A stretch of DNA of 64,000 bases from Sulfuricella sp. (GTDB lineage: Bacteria > Pseudomonadota > Gammaproteobacteria > Burkholderiales > Sulfuricellaceae), in contig JBAZID010000002.1 of NCBI GenBank assembly GCA_041651995.1, positions 124,001 to 188,000 on the forward strand, in the 5' to 3' direction. The notes under the pieces are model-generated. The model saw nothing but the letters and a program-made list of their open reading frames with translations. It was not told where the DNA came from and ran no database searches. A program made the translations under genes and the position numbers. Position 1 is the first letter of the stretch; the number at the start of each line of letters is the position of its first letter. Shown here piece after piece: positions 50,854 through 58,579 of this stretch.

Positions 50854-52092
50854 CTAAAAATTGCCTTGAAACCAGCTCTTCATTTTTTCAAAAATCTGTT
50901 GTAGCGAGGTGTTTCCCATGTTGGCGATCTGGTGGCGCTGGTGCTGTTCCTGCGCCGACATCAAGAGGCCCAGACCGGTGGCGAAGCGCGGGTTGCGCAC
51001 TACTTCCGCCAGCCCTCCGCTGTAGTTGGGCACGCCCAGGCGCACCGGCATGTGGAACACTTCCTCGCCCAGCTCCACCATGCCCTGCATGGCTGAACTG
51101 CCGCCGGTGATGACGATGCCCGAAGACATCAGGTCCTCGAATCCGCTGCGGCGCAGCTCCGCCTGCACCAGTGAGTAAAGCTCCTCCACGCGCGGCTCGA
51201 TCACTTCGGCCAGCGTCTGGCGCGACAGCTGGCGCGTTTCGCGCTCGCCCACGCCGGGCACTTCCACCATCTGGTTGGCATCGGCCAGCTGGCGCAGGGC
51301 GCAGCCATGGGTGCGCTTGATGTCCTCCGCTTCCTTGGTGGGCGTGCGCAGGGCCATGGCGATGTCGTTGGTGATCTGGTCGCCGGCGATGGGGATCACC
51401 GCGGTGTGGCGGATCGCGCCATCGGTGAACACGGCGATGTCGGTGGTGCCGCCGCCGATGTCGATCAGGCAGACGCCGAGATCTTTTTCATCCTCGGACA
51501 GCACCGCCATGCTGGACGCCAGCGGTTGCAGGATCAGATCGCGCACTTCCAGTCCGCAGCGCTTGATGCACTTGATGATGTTCTGCGCCGCCGAAACCGC
51601 GCCGGTGACGATGTGCACCTTGACCTCCAGCCGGATACCGCTCATGCCCAGCGGTTCGCGCACGTCTTCCTGGCCATCGATGATGAATTCCTGGGTCAGG
51701 ATGTGGAGGATCTGCTGGTCGGTCGGGATGTTCACCGCCTTGGCGGTCTCGATCACCCGGTCCACGTCCATCTGCGACACTTCCTTGTCCTTGATCGCCA
51801 CCATGCCGTGCGAGTTGAAGCTCCTGATGTGACTGCCCGCGATGCCGGTATACACATCGACGATCTTGCAGTCGGCCATCAGTTCCGCTTCCTCGAGGGC
51901 GCGCTGAATGGCATTGACGGTAGACTCGATATTGACCACCACGCCTTTCTTCAGTCCGCGCGAGGGATGATGACCGATGCCGATCACTTCCATCCGTCCG
52001 TCGGGACGAATTTCAGCCACCATGGCGACGATCTTCGAAGTGCCGATATCCAGCCCGACGATCAATGTTTTTTGTTCCTTGATCCTGCTCAT
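50854..52092 (-). CDS. ftsA: Cell division protein FtsA
   Basis: A 412-residue actin-like protein that tethers FtsZ to the membrane. GLDIGTSKIVAMVAE is the phosphate-1 motif. The 1C domain with HILTQEFIIDGQEDVREPLGMSG is near 140, and LIDIGGGTTDIAVF near 205 is phosphate-2. The C-terminal amphipathic helix (QQIFEKMKSWFQGNF) is the membrane anchor. I chose the ATG at 52092, with AAGGGG upstream; the longer open frame enters ftsQ. Confidence 0.97.
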   Translation of the reverse strand: MSRIKEQKTLIVGLDIGTSKIVAMVAEIRPDGRMEVIGIGHHPSRGLKKGVVVNIESTVNAIQRALEEAELMADCKIVDVYTGIAGSHIRSFNSHGMVAIKDKEVSQMDVDRVIETAKAVNIPTDQQILHILTQEFIIDGQEDVREPLGMSGIRLEVKVHIVTGAVSAAQNIIKCIKRCGLEVRDLILQPLASSMAVLSEDEKDLGVCLIDIGGGTTDIAVFTDGAIRHTAVIPIAGDQITNDIAMALRTPTKEAEDIKRTHGCALRQLADANQMVEVPGVGERETRQLSRQTLAEVIEPRVEELYSLVQAELRRSGFEDLMSSGIVITGGSSAMQGMVELGEEVFHMPVRLGVPNYSGGLAEVVRNPRFATGLGLLMSAQEQHQRHQIANMGNTSLQQIFEKMKSWFQGNF

Positions 52093-52102
52093 TATTTTCC
52101 CC

Positions 52103-52834
52103 TTACGCCCCCGCTGGTTTGTGTGTTGCCGTGGCATCCATACGCACCGCAAAACCATTGGGGTAGCGCAGATCCACGTAATCGACCGCTTTTCGCAACT
52201 GGCCCAGGCGGCCCAGGGAGCGGTCGTAAACCTTGACGAATTTTTCCATTCTTTGCGCCACGTGCTCGCGCCCCAGTTCCACCACCAGGCCATCATCCAG
52301 CCTGATCTGCCAGGCGCGGCGCGGCGACAGGCTGACCGTCACCGGATGACGCCCGGTTATCGCCAGTTGCTGCCTGAAAAACAGATACTGCCTGGCGACT
52401 TCCTGCACACTATCGGCAGGGCCGCTGAAAACCGGCAATTGCTGGTCCGAAGCAGCCTGAAAAATTTCTCCCTGAGCGTTGACCAGCGCCGTGTTGTTCC
52501 AGCGTGCCAGCACTTCATGTTCTTCCAGTGTCACTTCGAGCTTGTCAGGCCAGCGCCGCCGCACATTCACGTTGCGCACCCAGGGCAGTTTCTCGAAAGT
52601 GCGCCGGGTCTTGTTCAGGTCCAGGGTGAAGAAGTTGCCCTTCAGCGCCCGGGTCACGATGAACTGAACCTGTTCATGCGTCACATGCTCCAATTCGCCA
52701 TTCACTTTCACCTCGCGCAGCGGAAACAGCGGCAGGTGAACCACCAGAAACAGCACCGCGTACAGCAACAGAATCGCTGCCACCGCGTACAGCAGGTTGG
52801 CCAGCCACAGCATCAGGGCCGGTTTATCCCACAT
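52103..52834 (-). CDS. ftsQ: Cell division protein FtsQ
   Basis: A 243-residue bitopic divisome protein. A single membrane helix (about 11-33) precedes the POTRA domain (FPLREVKVNGELEHVTHEQVQ) and the beta domain with RRRWPDKLEVTLEEHEVLARWN. It recruits FtsB/FtsL. It overlaps the ddl stop by 11 bases, the usual close packing in this cluster. Confidence 0.95.
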   Translation of the reverse strand: MWDKPALMLWLANLLYAVAAILLLYAVLFLVVHLPLFPLREVKVNGELEHVTHEQVQFIVTRALKGNFFTLDLNKTRRTFEKLPWVRNVNVRRRWPDKLEVTLEEHEVLARWNNTALVNAQGEIFQAASDQQLPVFSGPADSVQEVARQYLFFRQQLAITGRHPVTVSLSPRRAWQIRLDDGLVVELGREHVAQRMEKFVKVYDRSLGRLGQLRKAVDYVDLRYPNGFAVRMDATATHKPAGA

Positions 52835-53774
52835 GCGACAGCTCCAGTACCTTCAGCACCAGCTGCTCGAAGGAAATCCCCGCCTGCCTTGCCGCCATCG
52901 GCACCAGGCTGTGATCGGTCATGCCCGGCGAGGTATTGGCTTCGAGCAGATAGGGCTTGCCCGCTTCGTCCATGAGGAAGTCCACCCGTCCCCAGCCGGC
53001 GCCGCCGATGACGGCGAACCCCTGTTGCGCCAGGCGCTGCATTTCCTCTTCCTGTGCTGCGGGCAATCCGCAGGGGCAGAGATAGCGCGTGTCGTCGCGG
53101 AAATACTTGGCTTCATAATCGTAGAATTCGGTGGCCGGCTCGATCTTGATCACCGGCAGGGCAATCCCGCCCAGCATGGCCGCGGTATATTCGCCGCCGC
53201 CGACGAACTGCTCGGCGATCACCAGCGGGTCGTACTGGGCGGCCAGCTCATAGGCCTCGCGCAGTCCGGAGGCGTGCTTGACCTTGCTGATGCCGACGCT
53301 GGAGCCTTCGTTGGCTGGCTTGACGAACAGCGGCAGGCCCAGCTGCCTGGCTACCGCCTCGAAATCCGTTTGTGCCGTGAGCAGCTCGAAAGCCGGGATG
53401 GGCAGCCCGGCGGCGCGCCACACCAGCTTGGTGCGCCACTTGTCCATGGCCAGCGCGGAAGCCAGCACGCCGCTGCCGGTATAGGGGATGTTCATCAGCT
53501 CCAGCGCGCCCTGCACCGTGCCGTCCTCGCCGTAACGCCCGTGCAGGGCGATGAAGGCGCGGTTGAAGCCGCCGCTTTTCAGCTCGTGCAAATCGCGTTC
53601 GGCCGGGTCGAAGGGGTGGGCATCCACGCCGCTGGCACGCAGGGCCCTGAGCACCGCCGCGCCGCTCTTGAGCGACACCTCGCGCTCAGCGGACCTGCCG
53701 CCGAACAGCACTGCTACTTTGCCGAAGGCGTGAGGGGTGAGGGGTGAGGGGTGAGGGGTAATGTTATCCAGCAT
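52824..53774 (-). CDS. ddl: D-alanine--D-alanine ligase
   Basis: A 316-residue ATP-grasp enzyme joining two D-alanines for the peptidoglycan stem. FGKVAVLFGGRSAEREVSLKSG, HGRYGEDGTVQG, KPANEGSSVGISKV and the C-terminal EANTSPGMTDHSLVP are all present. Oddly, between the start and FGKVAV lie about ten extra residues (TPHPSPLTPH) encoded by a four-unit TGAGGGG array at 53731-53758. I took the ATG at 53774; another ATG lies 6 codons upstream. A change of one repeat unit would put the enzyme out of frame from this start. Confidence 0.95.
   Translation of the reverse strand: MLDNITPHPSPLTPHAFGKVAVLFGGRSAEREVSLKSGAAVLRALRASGVDAHPFDPAERDLHELKSGGFNRAFIALHGRYGEDGTVQGALELMNIPYTGSGVLASALAMDKWRTKLVWRAAGLPIPAFELLTAQTDFEAVARQLGLPLFVKPANEGSSVGISKVKHASGLREAYELAAQYDPLVIAEQFVGGGEYTAAMLGGIALPVIKIEPATEFYDYEAKYFRDDTRYLCPCGLPAAQEEEMQRLAQQGFAVIGGAGWGRVDFLMDEAGKPYLLEANTSPGMTDHSLVPMAARQAGISFEQLVLKVLELSHVG
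53731..53758. repeat. Heptanucleotide array (TGAGGGG)4 inside ddl
   Basis: Four exact, contiguous 7-bp units on the plus strand. They lie within the first 15 codons of ddl (minus strand), five codons after the chosen start. First of a family of arrays in the dcw cluster. Confidence 0.95.
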
Positions 53775-54801
53775 TATTTTGCCTTTCACCAATTATCCTT
53801 ACTTCGGTAATCAGTTCTATTCCGTGAACTTTCTTGACCCGTGCTTGCACCTCTTCAATCAGGTTTTCGATGTCCGCTGCCGTCGCATTGCCCAGGTTGA
53901 CGATGAAATTGGCGTGCTTTTCCGATACCTGCGCGCCGCCGATGGTCAGTCCTTTCAGGCCGCTGGCTTCGATCAGGCGTGCCGCGTGATCGCCCGGCGG
54001 GTTGCGGAATACCGACCCGGCATTGGGCAAGGCCAGCGGCTGCGTGGCCATGCGCTTCGCCAGCCATTCCCTGGCCTTCTCTTTGGCTGCCTTGCCGTTG
54101 CCCGGGGTGAAGCGGAACCAGGCAGCGGCGAACCATTCTTCTGGGTGAGGGGTGAGGGGTCCCGCCTGCGCGGGATTCCGACTTTCTACGCGACTTGTCG
54201 CGTGAAAGGTCGTATATGAGGGGTGAGGCGAAGAAACGTCTCCCCTCACCCCTAACCCCTCACCCCTCACGGCCAGCGCAACATGCCGGTAGCCAATCTG
54301 GAAATCCTGCGGCAGACGCTCGCGCAAGGTGCCGCTGGCGTCGATGGTGAGCACCCGCTCCACGCATTGCCAGGTTTCCCTGCCGTAACAGCCGGCATTC
54401 ATGGCCAGGGCGCCGCCTACCGTGCCGGGGATGCCGGACAGGAATTCGGCGCCTTCAAGATTCTTTTGCGCCGCGAAGCTGGCCACTTTCGGGCTGCTGA
54501 CCCCGGCTTCGGCATACACCAGTCCCTCAGGCGTTGCGCTGATCTGGTTCAGCGCGCCGTGCAGCAGGATGACCGTGCCCTTGAGCCCGCCGTCGCGCAC
54601 CAGCAGGTTGCTGCCCAGGCCGACGAAGTGCAGCGGGCCCGTGCAGGTGGAGAGGAAAGCCGCCAGATCCTGCAGGTCCGCCGGGGTGTAGCAGCGCTCT
54701 GCCCGTCCGCCCGCGCGCCAGCTCACGTGAGCCGGCATCGGCTCATCGAGCTTCAATGTGCCGCGCAAGGGTGCGTGCAGATGAGCTTGCGTCATATCCA
54801 T
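53764..54801 (-). CDS. murB: UDP-N-acetylenolpyruvoylglucosamine reductase with repeat-derived insert
   Basis: A 345-residue flavoenzyme making UDP-MurNAc. SWRAGGRAERCYTPADL and GLGSNLLVRDGG form the FAD site. NAGCYG and ALPNAGSVFRNP hold the catalytic region, and ELITEVRIIGE the C-terminal glutamate. Without the insert it would be about 302 residues, typical of type II MurB. The insert (about 43 residues after GYRHVAL and before PEEWFAAAWF) is encoded by two TGAGGGG tracts, a small hairpin and an inverted CCCCTCA tract. It falls in a surface region preceding the substrate-binding domain, so function may be retained. Overlaps murC by one base (TAATG). Confidence 0.93.
   Translation of the reverse strand: MDMTQAHLHAPLRGTLKLDEPMPAHVSWRAGGRAERCYTPADLQDLAAFLSTCTGPLHFVGLGSNLLVRDGGLKGTVILLHGALNQISATPEGLVYAEAGVSSPKVASFAAQKNLEGAEFLSGIPGTVGGALAMNAGCYGRETWQCVERVLTIDASGTLRERLPQDFQIGYRHVALAVRGEGLGVRGDVSSPHPSYTTFHATSRVESRNPAQAGPLTPHPEEWFAAAWFRFTPGNGKAAKEKAREWLAKRMATQPLALPNAGSVFRNPPGDHAARLIEASGLKGLTIGGAQVSEKHANFIVNLGNATAADIENLIEEVQARVKKVHGIELITEVRIIGERQNNAG
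54146..54269. repeat. Composite heptanucleotide arrays in murB
   Basis: TGAGGGG units at 54146-54159 (two) and 54217-54230 (two, second TGAGGCG), then the inverse unit CCCCTCA/CCCCTAA at 54242-54269 (four). Between them are CCCGC/GCGGG and a TTTC...ACGCGAC/GTCGCGT hairpin. The direct and inverted tracts can pair into a longer stem. Confidence 0.9.
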
Positions 54802-56195
54802 TAGCCTTTACCCAGCGCCAGTTTTGCCGCCACCTGGCCGATGGAACCCGCGCCCATCACCAGCACCACGTCGCCATCCTGCACCATGGCCAGAACGGCT
54901 TCCGGCAGTTCGTTGACGTTTTCCACGAAAATGGGTTCCACCTTGCCCGCCACCCGCACCGAGCGTGCCAGGGCGCGCCCGTCGGCCGCCACGATGGGCG
55001 CTTCGCCAGCGGGATAGACTTCGGTCAGGACCAGCGCATCGACGCTGGACAGCACCTTGACAAAATCCTCGAACAAATCGCGGGTGCGGGTATAGCGGTG
55101 TGGTTGGTATGCCAGCACCAGCCGCCGGTCCGGAAAGGCGCCGCGCGCGGCTGCCACGGTGGCAGCCATTTCCACCGGGTGGTGGCCGTAGTCGTCAATT
55201 AAAGTAAAACGACCGCCTTCCGGCAGACTGATTTCGCCATAGCGCTCGAAGCGCCGGCCGACACCCTTGAATTCGGCCAGCGCCTTGACGATGGCGGCAT
55301 CGGAGGCGCCCACTTCGCTGGCGATGGCGATCGCCGCCAGCGCATTCAGCACGTAATGCATGCCGGGCAGGTTGAGGGTGATGTCGAGTCTGGTGGTCTT
55401 GCCGTTGACGCGCAGCACGGTGAACTTCATCTGCCCGTGACTGGCTTCCACGTTGACGGCCCGCACCTTGGCATCCTCGGACAGGCCATAGGTCCACACC
55501 GGCTTGGTAATGCGCGGCATGATCTCGCGTACTACCGGGTCGTCCACGCATACCACGGCCATGCCGTAGAAGGGCAGGTGCGAGGTGAAATCCACGAACG
55601 CCTGCTTGAGACGATTGAAATCGTGGCCGTAGGTTTCCATGTGATCCTGGTCGATGTTGGTGATCACCGCCAGCACCGGGGTCAGCAACAGGAAGGAAGC
55701 ATCGGATTCGTCCGCTTCCGCGACCAGAAAATCACCCGTGCCCAGCCGTGCATTGGTGCCCGCGGCTTCCAGCCGGCCGCCGATGACGAAGGTCGGGTCC
55801 ATGCCTGCCTCGGCCAGGATGCTGGCGATAAGGGACGTGGTGGTGGTCTTGCCGTGGGTGCCGGCAACGGCAATGCCCTGTTTGAAACGCATCAGTTCGG
55901 CCAGCATCATGGCGCGCGGCACGATGGGGATGTTGCGCTCGCGTGCTGCGACCACTTCGGGATTGCCTTCCTTGACCGCAGTGGAGGTGACCACGACATC
56001 CGCGTTGGCCACATTGCCGTCGGCATGGCCCTTGAAGACCTTGGCGCCGAGCTTTTTCAGGCGCTGGGTGGTGGCGTTGGCGGAAAGGTCGGAGCCGCTG
56101 ATCTTGAAGCCCTGATTCAGCAGCACTTCAGCAATGCCGCTCATGCCGGAGCCGCCGATGCCTACAAAGTGGATGTTCTTGACTTTATGTTTCAT
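54801..56195 (-). CDS. murC: UDP-N-acetylmuramate--L-alanine ligase
   Basis: A 464-residue Mur ligase that adds the first amino acid (L-Ala) to UDP-MurNAc. HFVGIGGSGMSGIAEVLLNQG is the UDP-sugar site, VAGTHGKTTTTSLIASIL the P-loop near 110 and DDYGHHPVEMAAT near 335. The ATG at 56195 is chosen; the frame continues 14 codons upstream into the hairpin. It is separated from murG by 99 bp with a near-perfect long hairpin (56216-56281). No heptanucleotide array is within this gene. Confidence 0.97.
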   Translation of the reverse strand: MKHKVKNIHFVGIGGSGMSGIAEVLLNQGFKISGSDLSANATTQRLKKLGAKVFKGHADGNVANADVVVTSTAVKEGNPEVVAARERNIPIVPRAMMLAELMRFKQGIAVAGTHGKTTTTSLIASILAEAGMDPTFVIGGRLEAAGTNARLGTGDFLVAEADESDASFLLLTPVLAVITNIDQDHMETYGHDFNRLKQAFVDFTSHLPFYGMAVVCVDDPVVREIMPRITKPVWTYGLSEDAKVRAVNVEASHGQMKFTVLRVNGKTTRLDITLNLPGMHYVLNALAAIAIASEVGASDAAIVKALAEFKGVGRRFERYGEISLPEGGRFTLIDDYGHHPVEMAATVAAARGAFPDRRLVLAYQPHRYTRTRDLFEDFVKVLSSVDALVLTEVYPAGEAPIVAADGRALARSVRVAGKVEPIFVENVNELPEAVLAMVQDGDVVLVMGAGSIGQVAAKLALGKG

Positions 56196-56215
56196 TGTGT
56201 CAAAACCTTTTTTCA

Positions 56216-56281
56216 CCACGGAGGGCACGGAGAACACGGAGAAAATCCCCGATAGTTCCGTGTTCTCCGTGCTCTCCGTGG
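56216..56281. repeat. Long hairpin (CCACGGAG family) between murG and murC
   Basis: 25-bp arms with one mismatch (CCACGGAGGGCACGGAGAAC... and its complement) and a 16-base loop. The arms themselves consist of CACGGAG-like 7-9 bp units. It forms the leader just before murC. Similar repeats occur in many environmental bacteria. Possible roles: mRNA stability or attenuation. Confidence 0.85.
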
Positions 56282-56294
56282 TTAATGGTTTTCA

Positions 56295-57425
56295 TCATTT
56301 CGCCAGTTCCTTGCATATCTCGGCTACCCGCCGTGTCGCGTCCGGCTTGGCCAGTGCGCGTGCTTTTTTTGCCATGGCGGTCAGTTTGTCGTGGGTGAGT
56401 TCCTGCAGCAGCGCCGCGAGTTTTTCCGCGCTGAGTTCCATTTGCTGAACCAGTACTGCCGCGCCGCTATCGCTCAGGAAGCGGGCGTTGGTGGTCTGGT
56501 GGTCGTCTACCGCATGGGGATAGGGCACCAGTACGCTGGCCACGCCCACAGCGGCGAGCTCCGCCACGGTCAGGGCGCCGGAACGGCAGATCACCAGGTC
56601 GGCCCAGGCATATTGCCCGGCCATGTCGTCGATAAAGGGCCTGCAATCTGCTTCAACACCAGCCGCCTGATAATTGGCCTGAAGTGCTTCGATGTGTTTT
56701 GCGCCAGACTGGTGAACGACTTGCGGCCGCCCCGCGACGGGGATCATGGCCATGGCCTGGGGAACCACCTCGTTCAGTGCCGCGGCGCCGAGGCTGCCGC
56801 CTACCACCAGCACCCGCAGATTCTCTTCACGTCCGGCAAGGCGTGCGTCGGGCTCGGCCAGGGCGCCAATCTCGGCCCGCACCGGGTTGCCGCACCACTC
56901 GGTGTCAACCTTGCCGCAGGGCAGGGGTTTGTCCTTTTTGCCCTTGAATGCGCCGGGGAAGGCCACCAGCACCTTGTCGGCGAGGCAGGCCAGCACGCGG
57001 TTGGTGAGACCGGCGATGGAGTTCTGTTCGTGCACCACCAGCGGCTTTGCCATGAGGGTGGCCATCATGCCGCCGGGAAAGGCCGGATAACCACCCATCC
57101 CCAGCACCACGTCCGGGCGGTGCGTCATAATGGCCCTGAAGCTCTGGTAGAAGGCCCGCAGCAGTTGCAGCGGCAGCAACATGGGGCGCAGCAAGCCTTT
57201 GCCGCGCAGGCCAGAGAAGTTGATCCACGCCATTTCGTAACCGTGCTTTGGTACCAGCGTGGCTTCCATGCCATTGCGGGTGCCGAGCCAGACCACTTTC
57301 CAGCCCTCGTTGCGCAGCTGGCCGGCGACGGCGAGTGCCGGCATGACATGCCCGCCAGTCCCGCCAGCCATGATCATTAAGGTTCGTGAGGGGTGAGGGG
57401 TGAGGGGTGAGGAGGCGTGGTTCAT
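56295..57425 (-). CDS. murG: UDP-GlcNAc:lipid I N-acetylglucosaminyltransferase MurG
   Basis: A 376-residue GT28 enzyme that turns lipid I into lipid II at the cytosolic face. MIMAGGTGGHVMPALAVA is the first glycine loop, GMGGYPAFPGGMMA the second, and HEQNSIAGLTNRVL and CRSGALTVAELAAVG are conserved. The ATG at 57425 overlaps the ftsW stop (ATGA). Between it and the family start lies a 12-residue stretch, SSPLTPHPSRT-like, made by a TGAGGGG array. ATGs at codons 17 and 19 just after it could give a repeat-free start. Confidence 0.96.
   Translation of the reverse strand: MNHASSPLTPHPSRTLMIMAGGTGGHVMPALAVAGQLRNEGWKVVWLGTRNGMEATLVPKHGYEMAWINFSGLRGKGLLRPMLLPLQLLRAFYQSFRAIMTHRPDVVLGMGGYPAFPGGMMATLMAKPLVVHEQNSIAGLTNRVLACLADKVLVAFPGAFKGKKDKPLPCGKVDTEWCGNPVRAEIGALAEPDARLAGREENLRVLVVGGSLGAAALNEVVPQAMAMIPVAGRPQVVHQSGAKHIEALQANYQAAGVEADCRPFIDDMAGQYAWADLVICRSGALTVAELAAVGVASVLVPYPHAVDDHQTTNARFLSDSGAAVLVQQMELSAEKLAALLQELTHDKLTAMAKKARALAKPDATRRVAEICKELAK
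57387..57413. repeat. Heptanucleotide array at the start of murG
   Basis: Three exact TGAGGGG units (57387-57407) plus TGAGGA. They lie four codons after the murG ATG. The alternative ATGs begin just beyond the array. Confidence 0.92.
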
Positions 57426-58579
57426 ACTGCATACCCCTTCATCAACTGCCTGTTTTCGTAATCCACGCGCAGCAGCACGGCCAGCGCCACGCAGTTGGCG
57501 ACGATGCCGCTGCCGCCGAATGACAGCAGGGGCAGGGTCAGGCCCTTGGTGGGCAAGAGGCCCATGTTGACGCCGATATTGATGATGGATTGCACCGCCA
57601 GCCAGATGCCGATGCCCTGGGCGACCAGGGCGGAAAAGTGGCGTTCCTGCCGCTCCGCGGTGCGGCCAATGAGGAATGAGCGGATCGTGATCCAGGCAAA
57701 ACTCAGCACCACTACGGCAACCCCGGCAAAGCCCAGCTCCTCGGCGATTACGGCGAGCAGAAAGTCGGTGTGGGCTTCGGGCAGATACAGCAGTTTTTCC
57801 ACACTGGCGCCCAGTCCCACGCCCAGCCATTCCCCGCGCCCGAAGGCAATCAGCGCATGGGAGAGCTGATAACCCTTGCCGAAAGGGTCGGCCCAGGGGT
57901 CCATGAAGCCGATGATGCGCTGCATGCGGTAGGGCGAAGTCCAGATCAGCAGCAGGAAGCCGATCAGCAGCAGCACGATCAGGCCGGCGAATAGGCGCCA
58001 GTTGAGCCCGCCCAGGAACAGGATGCCCATGGCAATGGAAATGATCACCGCGAAGGCGCCGAAATCCGGTTCGCGCAACAGTAGTCCGCCGATCAGCAAC
58101 ATCACCAGAAACATGGGCATGAAGCCCTTGGTGAAGTTATCCATCAGTGCGGCCTTGCGTACCGTGTAGTCGGCCGCATACATCACCACGATCAGTTTCA
58201 TGAATTCGGAGGGTTGCAGGTTGGCCACGCCGAGGGAAAGCCAGCGCTGGCTGCCGTTCACTTCGCGCCCGATGCCGGGGATCAAGACCAGCACCAGCAG
58301 CGTGATGCCGGCCAGGAACAGCCAGGGGGAGAGTTTCTGCCAGCCGCGCATCGGCACCTGGAAGGAGATGACGCCGGCGATCAGGCCAGCGGCCAGATAG
58401 ACGCTCTGGCGCAACAGGAAATAGCTTTCATTGAATCCGGTCATGCGGCTTGCGCCCGCGCTGGCGATGGAGGCGGAGTAAACCATGATCAGGCCGAAGG
58501 CGAGCAGCAGCAATCCCGACCACAGCAGGGGCTGGTCGTATTCGGAGCGGGCATATTGTGCGGTGGCAGGGATATACAT
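57422..58579 (-). CDS. ftsW: Probable peptidoglycan glycosyltransferase FtsW
   Basis: A 385-residue SEDS-family membrane protein with ten hydrophobic segments, polymerising lipid II at the septum with FtsI. WLSLGVANLQPSEFMKL near 150, GKGYQLSHALIAFGRGEWLGVGLGASVEKLLYLPEAHTDF near 220 and TKGLTLPLLSFGGSGI near 345 are the SEDS motifs. No array lies inside it. It overlaps murD by one base and murG by four. Confidence 0.96.
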   Translation of the reverse strand: MYIPATAQYARSEYDQPLLWSGLLLLAFGLIMVYSASIASAGASRMTGFNESYFLLRQSVYLAAGLIAGVISFQVPMRGWQKLSPWLFLAGITLLVLVLIPGIGREVNGSQRWLSLGVANLQPSEFMKLIVVMYAADYTVRKAALMDNFTKGFMPMFLVMLLIGGLLLREPDFGAFAVIISIAMGILFLGGLNWRLFAGLIVLLLIGFLLLIWTSPYRMQRIIGFMDPWADPFGKGYQLSHALIAFGRGEWLGVGLGASVEKLLYLPEAHTDFLLAVIAEELGFAGVAVVVLSFAWITIRSFLIGRTAERQERHFSALVAQGIGIWLAVQSIINIGVNMGLLPTKGLTLPLLSFGGSGIVANCVALAVLLRVDYENRQLMKGYAV

